Source of the DNA: Streptomyces sp. CC0208
GTDB lineage: Bacteria; Actinomycetota; Actinomycetes; Streptomycetales; Streptomycetaceae
Reading direction: 5' to 3'
DNA: 64,000 nt
Assembly (NCBI RefSeq): GCF_003443735.1
Contig: NZ_CP031969.1
Coordinates: 5,456,001 to 5,520,000 of the forward strand
In this document: in pieces, positions 50,665 to 59,031 of the stretch
Numbering within the stretch: position 1 is the first letter of the stretch
How the letters are laid out: each line of letters starts with the position of its first letter
The notes under the pieces: model-generated
What the model was told of the DNA's origin: nothing
What the model saw: only the letters and a program-made list of their open reading frames with translations
Databases searched by the model: none
Position numbers and translations under genes: made by a program

Positions 50665-51267
50665 ATGCCCGGAACCTTCGAACCGCTCCCTGGCGGCGGC
50701 GCGGCCGTCGCCCTCGATGACGTCGAGATCTCCATCATCCGGTCGCTGGCCGTCCAGCTCCTGGAGCTGATCGGTCCCGGACCCGCCGAGGACGCCTCCG
50801 ACGACCCGCTCGCCGAGCTCTTCACGGACGGCCCGAGCGAGCCGCCGTCCGACCCGGTCCTCAAGCGACTCTTCCCGGACGCCTACAGCGACCCGGAGGG
50901 CACTCCCGGGGCCGAGGCGGCCGAGGAACAGCGGGCGTACTCCTCGGAGTTCCGCCGCTACACCGAGAACGACCTGCGCACCGGCAAGCGCGAGAACGCC
51001 CTCGCGGTGGTCCGCTCCCTTGACGCACTGCACTCCGGGGGCGACGGCGGGGCGGTCCTCAAGCTGTCGACGGGCGAGTCCCAGCAGTGGCTCGGCGCCC
51101 TCAACGACCTGCGGCTCGCGATCGGCTCCCGCCTCGACATCACCGACGAGGAGGACACCGACCTCCTCTACCGGCTCCCGGACGAGGACCCCCGTAAGCC
51201 GATGGTGATGGCGTACCTGTGGCTGGGCGGTCTCCAGGAGACCCTCGTGACCACCCTTATGCCGTGA
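50665..51267 (+). CDS. DUF2017 protein
   Basis: The 200-residue actinobacterial protein is almost always found next to clpS. Conserved pieces are ALDDVEISIIRSLAVQLLELI, then EFRRYTENDLRTGKREN and the C-terminal LNDLRLAIGSRLDI with YLWLGGLQETL. It is predicted to be helical and soluble. The steady clpS pairing suggests a role in Clp proteolysis, but no activity is known to me. Confidence 0.86.
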   Translation: MPGTFEPLPGGGAAVALDDVEISIIRSLAVQLLELIGPGPAEDASDDPLAELFTDGPSEPPSDPVLKRLFPDAYSDPEGTPGAEAAEEQRAYSSEFRRYTENDLRTGKRENALAVVRSLDALHSGGDGGAVLKLSTGESQQWLGALNDLRLAIGSRLDITDEEDTDLLYRLPDEDPRKPMVMAYLWLGGLQETLVTTLMP

Positions 51268-51590
51268 GATGTGACGATTCCGTGTTCGCTCAGAGGACGC
51301 TCAAATCCGGATAACGATCATGTCACCGCACTGACGGCATTCGCGTATTCCGGGTGCCGTTTGTCCCCTTCTTCCTGTGACCTGCGCCATATCCGGCACG
51401 GGTGATCAATGCTGCGGCCGTGATAAATCTTCACGACCGCCCGGCGAACACCACCCGTATGTTCGGCCGGGTGCGCCACCGAGCCGGCAACCGCCGGCCA
51501 GGCACGACTCCATTCAATCCGGGGGGATCGAAACCCGATCCGAGGCCGACCAGAGGCCCGGTTCGGCATGGAGAAAGGCGCACCACACAC
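51268..51590 (+). other. Non-coding leader of the amino-acid permease
   Basis: These 323 bases carry no gene I can support. The first 90 bases are noticeably more AT-rich than the surroundings, as expected for a promoter. I saw no convincing riboswitch or terminator. Confidence 0.4.
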
Positions 51591-53051
51591 ATGACCTCCG
51601 CTCAGGTCGAAGACAAAGGCTCAGGCTCGGAGAAGGCCCCGAACGCGTCCGAAGCGAACGCGTCCGAAGAGGGGTACGAGCGCGGACTCGGCAGCCGCCA
51701 GGTCCAGATGATCGCGATCGGCGGCGCCATCGGCGTCGGCCTCTTCCTCAACGCCGGGGCGAACATCGCCAAGGCCGGTCCGAGCCTCATCCTGATGTAC
51801 GCCGTCGCCGGCGTGATCATCTTCTTCATCATGCGGGCCCTCGGCGAGCTGCTGCTCTACCGCCCGGTCTCCGGTTCCTTCGCGGAGTACTCCCGCGAGT
51901 TCCTCGGCCCGTTCTTCGGCTACTTCACCGGCTGGACGTACTGGCTGCTGTGGGTCGTCACCGGCATGGCGGAACTCACCGCCGCCGCGATCTACGTCAA
52001 CTACTGGTTCCCCGCCGTCCCCCAGTGGACGACGGCCCTGGTCTTCCTGGTCGTCCTGTTCGTGGCCAACCTGATCTCGGTGAAGCTGTTCGGCGAGATC
52101 GAGTTCTGGTTCTCGATGATCAAGGTCACCGCCCTCATCGGCATGATCGTGATCGGTCTCGGTGTCCTGACCTTCGGCTTCAGCGCGGCCGGCGACACCG
52201 CCGCGGTCTCCAACCTCTGGGCCTTCGACGGTTTCTTCCCGAAGGGCGTCGGCTCGTCCCTGATGACCCTCCAGGGCGTGATGTTCGCCTACCTCGCCGT
52301 GGAGCTGGTCGGCGTCACCGCGGGTGAGTCCGAGAACCCCGAGAAGACCCTCCCCAAGGCGATCAACACCCTGCCCTGGCGCATCGGCCTCTTCTACGTC
52401 GGAGCCCTCACCGTCATCCTGTGCGTGGTGAAGTGGACCGAGTTCGCGGCGGGCGTCAGCCCCTTCGTGAAGGCCTTCGCCGTGATCGGCATCCCGGCGG
52501 GCGCCGGAATCGTGAACTTCGTCGTCCTCACCGCGGCCCTGTCCTCCTGCAACTCCGGCATGTACTCCACGGGCCGCATGCTGCGCACCCTCGCCGACAG
52601 CGGAGAGGCCCCGCAGGCCTTCAACAAGCTCTCCGTCACCCGCACCCCGGCGCTGGCCATCACGGTCTCGGTCCTCTTCATGGGCATCGGCGTGGTGCTG
52701 AACTACGTGGTGCCGGAGAAGGCCTTCGGATACGTCGTCTCGGTCGCGACCGCGGCGGGCATCTGGACCTGGCTGATGATCCTGGTCAGTCATGTGCGCT
52801 ACCGCCGCGAGGTCGTGGCGGGGCGTCTGCCCGCGTCCTCCTTCCCGGCACCGGGCGGCTCGGTCGGCAGCTGGATCGCGATCGTGTTCCTGCTCTTCGT
52901 GACCGGCCTGATCGCGTACGACGCCGACTCGCGCGTGTGTCTGTACGTGATGGCCGGATGGGCCGCCGCGCTGGGCGTCGGCTGGGTTGTCCTGAAGACC
53001 CGGAACCCGGAGATCGTGGACCGGCGTGACCCGGAGTCCGAGAAGGTCTGA
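51591..53051 (+). CDS. Amino-acid permease (APC family, GABA/AnsP-like)
   Basis: The 486-residue protein has 12 predicted helices. The amino-acid transporter signature appears at helix 1 (GLGSRQVQMIAIGGAIGVGLFLNAG) and helix 8 (SSCNSGMYSTGRMLRTLADSG). The acidic cytoplasmic start of about 30 residues is typical. It is closest in pattern to GabP/AnsP/CycA proteins; the exact substrate cannot be told. The ATG at 51591 has gagaaagg at 51571-51578. A 16-bp-stem terminator isolates it from the next gene. Confidence 0.88.
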   Translation: MTSAQVEDKGSGSEKAPNASEANASEEGYERGLGSRQVQMIAIGGAIGVGLFLNAGANIAKAGPSLILMYAVAGVIIFFIMRALGELLLYRPVSGSFAEYSREFLGPFFGYFTGWTYWLLWVVTGMAELTAAAIYVNYWFPAVPQWTTALVFLVVLFVANLISVKLFGEIEFWFSMIKVTALIGMIVIGLGVLTFGFSAAGDTAAVSNLWAFDGFFPKGVGSSLMTLQGVMFAYLAVELVGVTAGESENPEKTLPKAINTLPWRIGLFYVGALTVILCVVKWTEFAAGVSPFVKAFAVIGIPAGAGIVNFVVLTAALSSCNSGMYSTGRMLRTLADSGEAPQAFNKLSVTRTPALAITVSVLFMGIGVVLNYVVPEKAFGYVVSVATAAGIWTWLMILVSHVRYRREVVAGRLPASSFPAPGGSVGSWIAIVFLLFVTGLIAYDADSRVCLYVMAGWAAALGVGWVVLKTRNPEIVDRRDPESEKV

Positions 53052-53071
53052 AGCCAGTAAGTCCGGCATGT

Positions 53072-53108
53072 GGGCCGTCCTGTACCGATCCTCGGTACAG
53101 GACGGCCC
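53072..53108 (+). terminator. Strong terminator after the permease
   Basis: Perfect 16-bp arms gggccgtcctgtaccg (53072-53087) and cggtacaggacggccc (53093-53108) with a 5-nt loop. It ends 19 bp before the JAMM peptidase start. Confidence 0.9.
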
Positions 53109-53126
53109 TCTGCTTATCCTTTCGGC

Positions 53127-53549
53127 ATGCTGACCATCACCCAGGCCCTCGTCGACCAGATCGTCGCGCACGCGCGCAAGGACCACCCCGACGAGGCGTG
53201 CGGAGTCGTCGCGGGCCCGGCCGGGTCGGACCGCCCCGAGCGCTTCATCCCCATGCTCAACGCCGCCATGTCGCCGACGTTCTACGAGTTCGACTCCGGC
53301 GACCTGCTCAAGCTGTACCGCGAGATGGACGACCGCGACGAGGAGCCGGTGGTCATCTACCACTCCCACACCGCGACCGAGGCCTACCCGTCCCGCACGG
53401 ACATCTCCTACGCCAACGAGCCCGGCGCCCACTACGTCCTCGTCTCCACCGCCGACACCGACGGTCTCGGCGACTTCCAGTTCCGCTCCTACCGGATCGT
53501 CGACGGCGAGGTCACCGAGGAGGACGTGAAGATCGTCGCGGCGTACTAG
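53127..53549 (+). CDS. mec: JAMM/MPN+ metallopeptidase of the CysO pathway
   Basis: The 140-residue protein is a complete JAMM enzyme: Glu23 (DEACG), His79-x-His81 (YHSHT) and Asp92 (TDISYA) at the exact MPN+ spacing. In M. tuberculosis the equivalent Mec+ frees cysteine from the CysO carrier. The cysO and cysM genes 1.4 kb downstream make the same role likely here. The ATG at 53127 lies just after a terminator, so it has its own promoter or depends on readthrough. A LacI gene separates it from cysO. Confidence 0.85.
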   Translation: MLTITQALVDQIVAHARKDHPDEACGVVAGPAGSDRPERFIPMLNAAMSPTFYEFDSGDLLKLYREMDDRDEEPVVIYHSHTATEAYPSRTDISYANEPGAHYVLVSTADTDGLGDFQFRSYRIVDGEVTEEDVKIVAAY

Positions 53550-53586
53550 GCTCGCGGGTACGGACCGACTTCCCGTACTGGAGAAG

Positions 53587-54612
53587 GTGTTGACACCGCA
53601 CACGCACGGACGACGGCCCACCCTGGAGGATGTCGCACGACGTTCGGGGGTGTCGAGGTCCACGGTGTCACGGGTGATCAACGACGAGCCGAGAGTGAGC
53701 GCGGAGGTCGTCGAACAGGTCCGCCGGGTCATCGCCGAACTCGGCTACGTGCCCAACCAGGCCGCCCGCCAACTCGTCACCCGCCGCACCGGCGCCGTCG
53801 CCGTGGTCGCCAGTCAGCCGCAGAACCGGCTCTTCCTCGACCCGTTCTTCGACTGCCTGCTGCGCGGAGTACGCCGCGAACTCGCCGAGCACGGCGCCCA
53901 GGCCGTCCTGCTGTTCCTGGACGAACCCGACGACCACACCCGCGTCGCCGACTACCTCGGCGGCGGCCATGTCGACGGCGCCGTGCTGTTCTCCCTGCGC
54001 CCCGGCGACCGGCTCCACGAGATGGCCGACCGGCTCGACATCCCGGTCGTCTTCGGCGGCCGCCCCCTGCCGCGCGACGGCGACACCGTGCGCCCCCACG
54101 CCTACGTCGACGGCGACAACCGCGGGGGAGCCCGGCAGGCCGTCCAGCACCTCGTCTCCCTGGGGCGCACGCGGATCGCGACCGTCACCGGGCCCCACGA
54201 CCAGGAGGACTCCGCCGCCGAACGGCTCGCCGGCTACCGGGACGTCCTCCCGGACGCACCGCCCGAGCTGACCGAGCGCGCCGACTACACCGAGCAGGGC
54301 GGCGCCGACGCCATGGCCGCCCTCCTCGACCGGGACCCCGGCCTGGACGCCGTCTTCGTCGCCTCCGACCTCATGGCCGCGGGCGCGCTGCGTACCCTGC
54401 GCGAGCGCGGCCGCCGGGTCCCCGAGGACGTGGCGGTCATCGGCTTCGACGACCTGACCGAGATCAGCGAGGCGACGGACCCGCGGCTGACCACGGTGCA
54501 CCAGGACGTGGAGCGGATGGGGCGGCTCATGGCCCGCCTCCTCTTCGACCGACCCGCACAGCCGCCCTCGGTGGTCGTACCGACCCGACTGGTGGTCAGA
54601 GCCTCCGCCTGA
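53587..54612 (+). CDS. LacI/GalR-family transcriptional regulator
   Basis: The 341-residue regulator has the LacI headpiece (TLEDVARRSGVSRSTVSRVI, hinge NQAARQLVTRRT) and a periplasmic-binding-protein-like sensor domain (about 65-335). The end of the core, FDDLTEISEATDPRLTTVHQ, is standard. Ligands are usually sugars or purines. Its position between mec and cysO is odd for a sulfur pathway, and the neighbourhood gives no sugar operon. It starts at GTG 53587 (TTG 53590 also possible). Confidence 0.88.
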   Translation: MLTPHTHGRRPTLEDVARRSGVSRSTVSRVINDEPRVSAEVVEQVRRVIAELGYVPNQAARQLVTRRTGAVAVVASQPQNRLFLDPFFDCLLRGVRRELAEHGAQAVLLFLDEPDDHTRVADYLGGGHVDGAVLFSLRPGDRLHEMADRLDIPVVFGGRPLPRDGDTVRPHAYVDGDNRGGARQAVQHLVSLGRTRIATVTGPHDQEDSAAERLAGYRDVLPDAPPELTERADYTEQGGADAMAALLDRDPGLDAVFVASDLMAAGALRTLRERGRRVPEDVAVIGFDDLTEISEATDPRLTTVHQDVERMGRLMARLLFDRPAQPPSVVVPTRLVVRASA

Positions 54613-54688
54613 GCTGCCGCATCTCAGCGGGCGGGCCGATTCCGTCCGCATGGTGGGATCACATTCCGGGACCCGGACCGGGAATCGA

Positions 54689-54694
54689 TACGAT
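54689..54694 (+). promoter_or_regulatory. -10 box placed for leaderless transcription of the leader ORF
   Basis: tacgat fits the TAnnnT -10 consensus and is followed by six bases (gacccc) and then the ATG at 54701. That is the spacing at which the A of ATG would be the first base of the RNA. Confidence 0.5.
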
Positions 54695-54700
54695 GACCCC

Positions 54701-54796
54701 ATGGTTTCTTACGACGTGAGCGAGAAGACGCCGGGCACCCTGCTCGTGGCGCGGCTGCACGTCGACCTGTGCAGGCTCGCCAGCGCCATCTGTTGA
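54701..54796 (+). CDS. 31-residue cysteine leader peptide upstream of cysO-cysM
   Basis: ATG 54701 to TGA 54794-54796 encodes a short peptide ending HVDLCRLASAIC. Many Streptomyces sulfur and amino-acid genes have such putative leader peptides with the HVDL-x-R core and a C-terminal Cys. Cys codons at positions 24 and 31 (the last codon) could stall ribosomes when cysteine is scarce. There is no ribosome site; the -10 at 54689-54694 argues for a leaderless mRNA. The 115 nt between its stop and cysO could hold the switch structures; gtgag...ctcac at about 54824-54842 is a weak hairpin. Confidence 0.65.
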   Translation: MVSYDVSEKTPGTLLVARLHVDLCRLASAIC

Positions 54797-54911
54797 CGCT
54801 GCCCCTGCCGCCGTTAGGCCGTGAGCCGCGGCGCCTCACACACGCACGACCCGCTGTTCCAGCGCTGCCGCGCGCCACCGACCAGACACCATCCGACAGG
54901 AGCCCTGAGCC

Positions 54912-55190
54912 ATGGCCATCGAGGTCCGCATCCCGACCATCCTCCGCACCTACACCGACGGCCAGAAGGCGGTGGAGGGCAACGGGAACACCCTCGCCGA
55001 GCTCTTCGCCGACCTCGAGACCCGGCATGCGGGCGTCCAGGCCCGCATCGTGGACGGCGGCGAGCTGCGCCGCTTCGTCAACGTCTACCTGAACGACGAG
55101 GACGTCCGCTTCCTCGACGGCATCAACACCAAGCTCACCGACGGCGACAACGTCACGATCCTGCCGGCCGTCGCCGGCGGCATGGCCTGA
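54912..55190 (+). CDS. cysO: Sulfur-carrier protein CysO (MoaD/ThiS family)
   Basis: The 92-residue ubiquitin-like protein carries sulfide as a C-terminal thiocarboxylate for cysteine synthesis. It has the CysO features IRIPTILRTYTDG-like IPTILRTYTDGQ, the middle FVNVYLNDEDVRFLDG and ILPAVAGG. Unlike mycobacterial CysO it does not end at Gly-Gly but has two more residues, Met-Ala, so it needs trimming before activation. The ATG at 54912 is followed 6 nt after its stop by cysM. Confidence 0.9.
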   Translation: MAIEVRIPTILRTYTDGQKAVEGNGNTLAELFADLETRHAGVQARIVDGGELRRFVNVYLNDEDVRFLDGINTKLTDGDNVTILPAVAGGMA

Positions 55191-55196
55191 TCGTCG

Positions 55197-56147
55197 ATGC
55201 GCTACGACTCCCCGCTGGCCGCGGTGGGCAACACCCCTCTGGTGCGCCTGCCGCGGCTCTCGCCGTCCGCCGACGTACGCATCTGGGCGAAGCTGGAGGA
55301 CCGCAACCCGACCGGCTCGGTCAAGGACCGCCCCGCCCTGCACATGATCGAGCAGGCGGAGAAGGACGGCCGCCTGACCCCGGGCTGCACCATCCTGGAG
55401 CCCACCTCCGGCAACACCGGCATCTCCCTGGCCATGGCGGCCAAGCTCAAGGGCTACCGCATGGTCTGCGTGATGCCCGAGAACACCTCCCAGGAGCGCC
55501 GCGACCTGCTCGGGATGTGGGGGGCCGAGATCATCCCGTCCCCCGCCGCGGGCGGCTCCAACACCGCCGTACGGGTCGCCAAGGAGCTCTCCGCCGAGCA
55601 CCCCGACTGGGTGATGCTCTACCAGTACGGCAACCCCGACAACGCCGGCGCCCACTACGCGACCACCGGCCCGGAGATCCTCGCCGACCTCCCCTCGATC
55701 ACCCACTTCGTCGCGGGCCTCGGCACCACCGGCACCCTGATGGGCGTAGGCCGCTACCTGCGTGAGAACAAGCCGGACGTGAAGATCGTCGCCGCCGAGC
55801 CGCGCTACGACGACCTGGTGTACGGGCTCAGGAACCTGGACGAGGGCTTCGTACCGGAGCTGTACGACGCCTCGGTGCTGACCACCCGCTTCTCCGTCGG
55901 CTCCGCCGACGCGGTCACCCGCACCCGCGAGCTCCTCCAGCAGGAGGGCATCTTCGCGGGCGTCTCCACCGGCGCCGCCCTGCACGCGGCGATCGGCGTC
56001 GGCAGCAAGGCGCTGAAGGCGGGGGAGTCCGCCGACATCGTGTTCGTCGTGGCCGACGGCGGCTGGAAGTACCTCTCGACGGGCGTCTACACCGCCGCGA
56101 CCACGGAGGAAGCGATCGAGACGCTGCAGGGCCAGCTCTGGGCGTGA
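55197..56147 (+). CDS. cysM: O-phosphoserine:thiocarboxylated-CysO sulfhydrylase/cysteine synthase B
   Basis: The 316-residue PLP enzyme of fold type II has its cofactor Lys43 in PTGSVKDRPA. The phosphate loop TSGNTG is at about 72-77, and GLGTTGTLMG in the second half. Pairing with cysO indicates the M. tuberculosis-type reaction, in which CysO-thiocarboxylate reacts with phosphoserine. The extended C-terminus (GGWKYLSTGVYTA) that reaches into the active site in CysM is present. It is encoded 6 bp after cysO. Confidence 0.92.
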   Translation: MRYDSPLAAVGNTPLVRLPRLSPSADVRIWAKLEDRNPTGSVKDRPALHMIEQAEKDGRLTPGCTILEPTSGNTGISLAMAAKLKGYRMVCVMPENTSQERRDLLGMWGAEIIPSPAAGGSNTAVRVAKELSAEHPDWVMLYQYGNPDNAGAHYATTGPEILADLPSITHFVAGLGTTGTLMGVGRYLRENKPDVKIVAAEPRYDDLVYGLRNLDEGFVPELYDASVLTTRFSVGSADAVTRTRELLQQEGIFAGVSTGAALHAAIGVGSKALKAGESADIVFVVADGGWKYLSTGVYTAATTEEAIETLQGQLWA

Positions 56148-56163
56148 GGTTCCGCGCCTCGCC

Positions 56164-56616
56164 CTACGTCGCCAGGTGACGGACCTGATCCCACAGGACC
56201 GGGTCCACCACCCCCGCCTTGCGCCGGAAGTCCCCCACCGGCACCTCCCGCAGCTCGTCCGTCTCCAGGAAGCTCGCGCGCCCCTGAGCGTCGCCCACCG
56301 AGCCCGGAGGCAGTGGGATCACCCCGGCCCGCTCGTCGTGGTACTTGCTGGTGATCTTCGCGACGGTCGCGCGCCGGCCGCGCACCGACAGCACGAGACA
56401 CGGCCGGTCCTTGGCTCCCGGCCCGTCCTCGTACGGCACCACCGCCCACCAGATCTCGGCGGGCCGCGGCCGCCCGCCCGTCGTACGCCCGGACGGCCGA
56501 GTCGTACGGTCCGCGCGGCCCCGGGGCCGGTGCCCCCGCCCCCACCCGTCCACGAGCGTGGCGACCAGCGCGAGCAGTATCACCGCGGCGAGCGCGAGCC
56601 ACCAGGACGTGTCCAT
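56164..56616 (-). CDS. Membrane-anchored PemK/MazF-like protein
   Basis: The 150-residue protein starts with a membrane helix (about 4-22, WWLALAAVILLALVATLV). A basic linker follows, then a PemK/MazF-like barrel from about residue 55 (AEIWWAVVPYEDGPGAKDRP, LVLSVRGRRATVAKITSK). The fold belongs to endoribonuclease toxins of type II systems, but no antitoxin gene is next to it and the helix is unusual for a toxin. In actinomycetes such orphan forms are common and possibly not toxic. It is convergent with cysM. Confidence 0.72.
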   Translation of the reverse strand: MDTSWWLALAAVILLALVATLVDGWGRGHRPRGRADRTTRPSGRTTGGRPRPAEIWWAVVPYEDGPGAKDRPCLVLSVRGRRATVAKITSKYHDERAGVIPLPPGSVGDAQGRASFLETDELREVPVGDFRRKAGVVDPVLWDQVRHLAT

Positions 56617-56850
56617 GAGGACGACGTTACCGGCGCGCGATCTGCCCCGCGCGCCCTCTGCGGAACCCGTGACCCCTCTCTCACTCCCCACACGCCCCTG
56701 GTCCAGCCGAACCGGTGACAGCACAGGTGAGTTCGCCCACAACAGCCCTTGGCGGAGGAGCGACCGGAGGTTTTGCGCCTTACGCTCGACGGACCGCACG
56801 ACCCCCGTCTCTTTCCCAGAAAAGTTCCCGCCAGCGGAGGTTTCTTTTTT

Positions 56851-57603
56851 ATGAAGCTCACCGTCGTCGGCTGCTCGGGGTCGTTCCCGTCCGCGGAATC
56901 GGCCTGCTCGAGCTACCTCGTCGAGGCCGACGGCTTCCGGCTGCTTCTCGACATGGGCAACGGTGCCCTTGGCGAGCTGCAGCGCCACTGCGGTCTCTAC
57001 GACCTCGACGCGATCTTCCTCAGCCATCTGCACGCCGACCACTGCATCGACATGTGCGCGTACTTCGTCGCGCGCTACTACCGCCACGACGGCGGCCGCT
57101 GCGACCCCATCCCGGTCTACGGCCCCGAAGGCACCGAACACCGTCTGACCACGGCCTACGCCGACACCCCCACCGCCTCCTCCATGAGCGAGGTCTTCGA
57201 CTTCCACACGGTCAAGCCGTCCACCTTCGACATCGGCCCGTTCACGGTCCACACGGAACGAGTGGCGCACCCGGTGGAGGCGTACGGCATCCGCGTCGAG
57301 CACGGCGGGAAGTCCCTGACGTACTCCGGCGACACGGGTCTGAGCCCCGCCCTGACCGAACTCGCCCGCGACACCGACCTGTTCCTGTGCGAGGCCGCCT
57401 TCACGCACGGCAAGGAGAACATCCCCGACCTGCACCTCAACGGCCGCGAGGCGGGTGAGACCGCGACCCGGGCAGGCGCCCGCCGCCTGGTCCTCACCCA
57501 CATCCCCCCGTGGACCGACCCCCAGGTCAACCTCGCCGACGCGCGCGCGGTCTTCGACGGCACGGTGTCCCTGGCGACGCCGAGGCAGTCGTACGAGATC
57601 TAG
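56851..57603 (+). CDS. Metallo-beta-lactamase-fold hydrolase
   Basis: The 250-residue protein has the zinc motif His59-Leu-His61-Ala-Asp63-His64 in SHLHADHC. Further ligands are likely in HTERVAHPVEAYG and SGDTGLS, and the last is LTHIPPW. It is similar in layout to RNase Z-like and cyclic-nucleotide phosphodiesterase-like MBL proteins, without the exosite insert of true tRNase Z. The ATG at 56851 follows cggagg (56835-56840). Third-base use is normal. The substrate is unknown. Confidence 0.85.
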   Translation: MKLTVVGCSGSFPSAESACSSYLVEADGFRLLLDMGNGALGELQRHCGLYDLDAIFLSHLHADHCIDMCAYFVARYYRHDGGRCDPIPVYGPEGTEHRLTTAYADTPTASSMSEVFDFHTVKPSTFDIGPFTVHTERVAHPVEAYGIRVEHGGKSLTYSGDTGLSPALTELARDTDLFLCEAAFTHGKENIPDLHLNGREAGETATRAGARRLVLTHIPPWTDPQVNLADARAVFDGTVSLATPRQSYEI

Positions 57604-57616
57604 CCCCTACGACATG

Positions 57617-57658
57617 GCGAAGGCCCCCGGAGCGGTTCAGGGCTCCGGGGGCCTTCGC
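57617..57658. terminator. Bidirectional terminator between the MBL gene and nagE2
   Basis: Perfect 17-bp arms gcgaaggcccccggagc (57617-57633) and gctccgggggccttcgc (57642-57658) with an 8-nt loop, between convergent genes. Confidence 0.92.
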
Positions 57659-57674
57659 GTGCGTCAGCGGGTTC

Positions 57675-58928
57675 TCACGCCTTCGTGAGGTCCTCGATCT
57701 CCTCATCGGGCTCGCGGCCCGGGGTGGGGAGGTTGAACTTGACGATGGCGAAGCGGAAGACGGCGTAGTAGATGGCGCCGAAGACCAGGCCGATCGGGAT
57801 GATCAGCCAGGGCTTCGTGGCCAGGTTCCAGTTCAGCCCGTAGTCGATGACGCCCGCGGAGAAGGTGAAGCCCGCGTGGACTCCCAGCGCCCAGGTCACC
57901 GCCATGGAGACGGCGGTCAGGACCGCGTGGATCGCGTAGAGCACCGGCGCGATGAACATGAACGAGAACTCGATCGGCTCGGTCACACCCGTCACGAAGG
58001 AGGTCAGCGCGAGCGAGATCATCATGCCCATCACGGCCTTGCGGCGCTCGGGGCGGGCGGAGTGGGCGATCGCGATCGCGGCGGCCGGCAGACCGAACAT
58101 CATGATCGGGAAGAAGCCCGCCATGAACTGGCCGGCCGTCGGGTCACCGGCGAAGAAGCGGGTCAGGTCACCGTGCACGACGGCGCCCGTGGCGTCCTTG
58201 AAGTCGCCGATCTGGAACCAGGCGACGGAGTTCACGAACTGGTGCATGCCGATGGGGATCAGGGCGCGGTTGATCAGACCGAACAGCCCCGCACCGAAGG
58301 CGCCGAGGCCGGTCATCCACTCGCCGAAGTTGGAGATGACCTCACCGATCGGCTCCCAGACCAGACCGAAGAAGACGCCCATGAGGGTACCGACGAAGGC
58401 CATGATGATCGGCACCAGGCGGCGGCCGTTGAAGAAGCCGAGCCAGTCCACCAGCTTGGTGCGGTGGAAGCGCTGCCACAGCACGGCGGACAGCAGACCC
58501 ATGATGATGCCGCCGAGGACACCGGGGTTGTTGTAGGTCGCGGCTATGTCCGCACCGGCCTGGACCTTCGCCTCGGTCACCGGGAAGGCCTTCAGCACGT
58601 TGCTGTAGACCAGGAAGCCGACCACGGCGGCCAGCGCGGTGGAGCCGTCGGACTTCTTGGCGAAGCCGATGGCGACACCGATACAGAACAGCAGCGGCAG
58701 GTTGTCGAAGATCGCGCCACCGGCGGTGGCGAACACGGACGCGACCTTGTCCCAGCCGAAGCCGTCCTTGCCGAACACATCGGGCTGGCCGAACCGGAGC
58801 AGGATCCCCGCCGCCGGCAACACGGCGATCGGGAGCTGCAGGCTTCGGCCGACCTTCTGCAGGCCTTGGATAAGACCGGCTCCCCGCTTCTTGGCGGGGG
58901 CCGCCGTTGTCTCGGTGGCGGTGCTCAT
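57675..58928 (-). CDS. nagE2: PTS N-acetylglucosamine-specific EIIC permease NagE2
   Basis: The 417-residue membrane permease of the glucose/GlcNAc PTS family has about ten helices. Conserved family elements are LQKVGRSLQLPIAVLPAAG, IGFAKKSDGSTALAAVVGF, RTKLVDWLGFFNGRRLVPI and GVTEPIEFSFMFIAP. It has no IIB or IIA domain, as in S. coelicolor. There the separate IIB is NagF, and NagE2 is the main GlcNAc importer. The ATG at 58928 has ggaggaag directly upstream. Two DasR sites lie 20-50 bp upstream of it. Confidence 0.93.
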   Translation of the reverse strand: MSTATETTAAPAKKRGAGLIQGLQKVGRSLQLPIAVLPAAGILLRFGQPDVFGKDGFGWDKVASVFATAGGAIFDNLPLLFCIGVAIGFAKKSDGSTALAAVVGFLVYSNVLKAFPVTEAKVQAGADIAATYNNPGVLGGIIMGLLSAVLWQRFHRTKLVDWLGFFNGRRLVPIIMAFVGTLMGVFFGLVWEPIGEVISNFGEWMTGLGAFGAGLFGLINRALIPIGMHQFVNSVAWFQIGDFKDATGAVVHGDLTRFFAGDPTAGQFMAGFFPIMMFGLPAAAIAIAHSARPERRKAVMGMMISLALTSFVTGVTEPIEFSFMFIAPVLYAIHAVLTAVSMAVTWALGVHAGFTFSAGVIDYGLNWNLATKPWLIIPIGLVFGAIYYAVFRFAIVKFNLPTPGREPDEEIEDLTKA

Positions 58929-58947
58929 GACGCTTCCTCCATCGGGT

Positions 58948-58963
58948 GGTGGTCTACACCACT
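58948..58963. promoter_or_regulatory. DasR site (dre) 1 upstream of nagE2
   Basis: GGTGGTCTACACCACT matches the DasR consensus at 14 of 16 positions (C/G allowed at the flexible ones). It lies 20 bp upstream of the nagE2 ATG, downstream of a likely promoter (TATAAC at 59002-58997, TTGCAG at 59023-59018, minus strand). Confidence 0.85.
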
Positions 58964-58964
58964 C

Positions 58965-58980
58965 AGTGGTGTAGACCTGT
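58965..58980. promoter_or_regulatory. DasR site (dre) 2 upstream of nagE2
   Basis: AGTGGTGTAGACCTGT matches at 14 of 16. It is separated from site 1 by a single base, so the two form a tandem operator. Confidence 0.85.
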
Positions 58981-59031
58981 TGTACACGATGGGGGCGTTA
59001 TAAGGAACCCGTCAGTTCTGCAACCGGAGGA

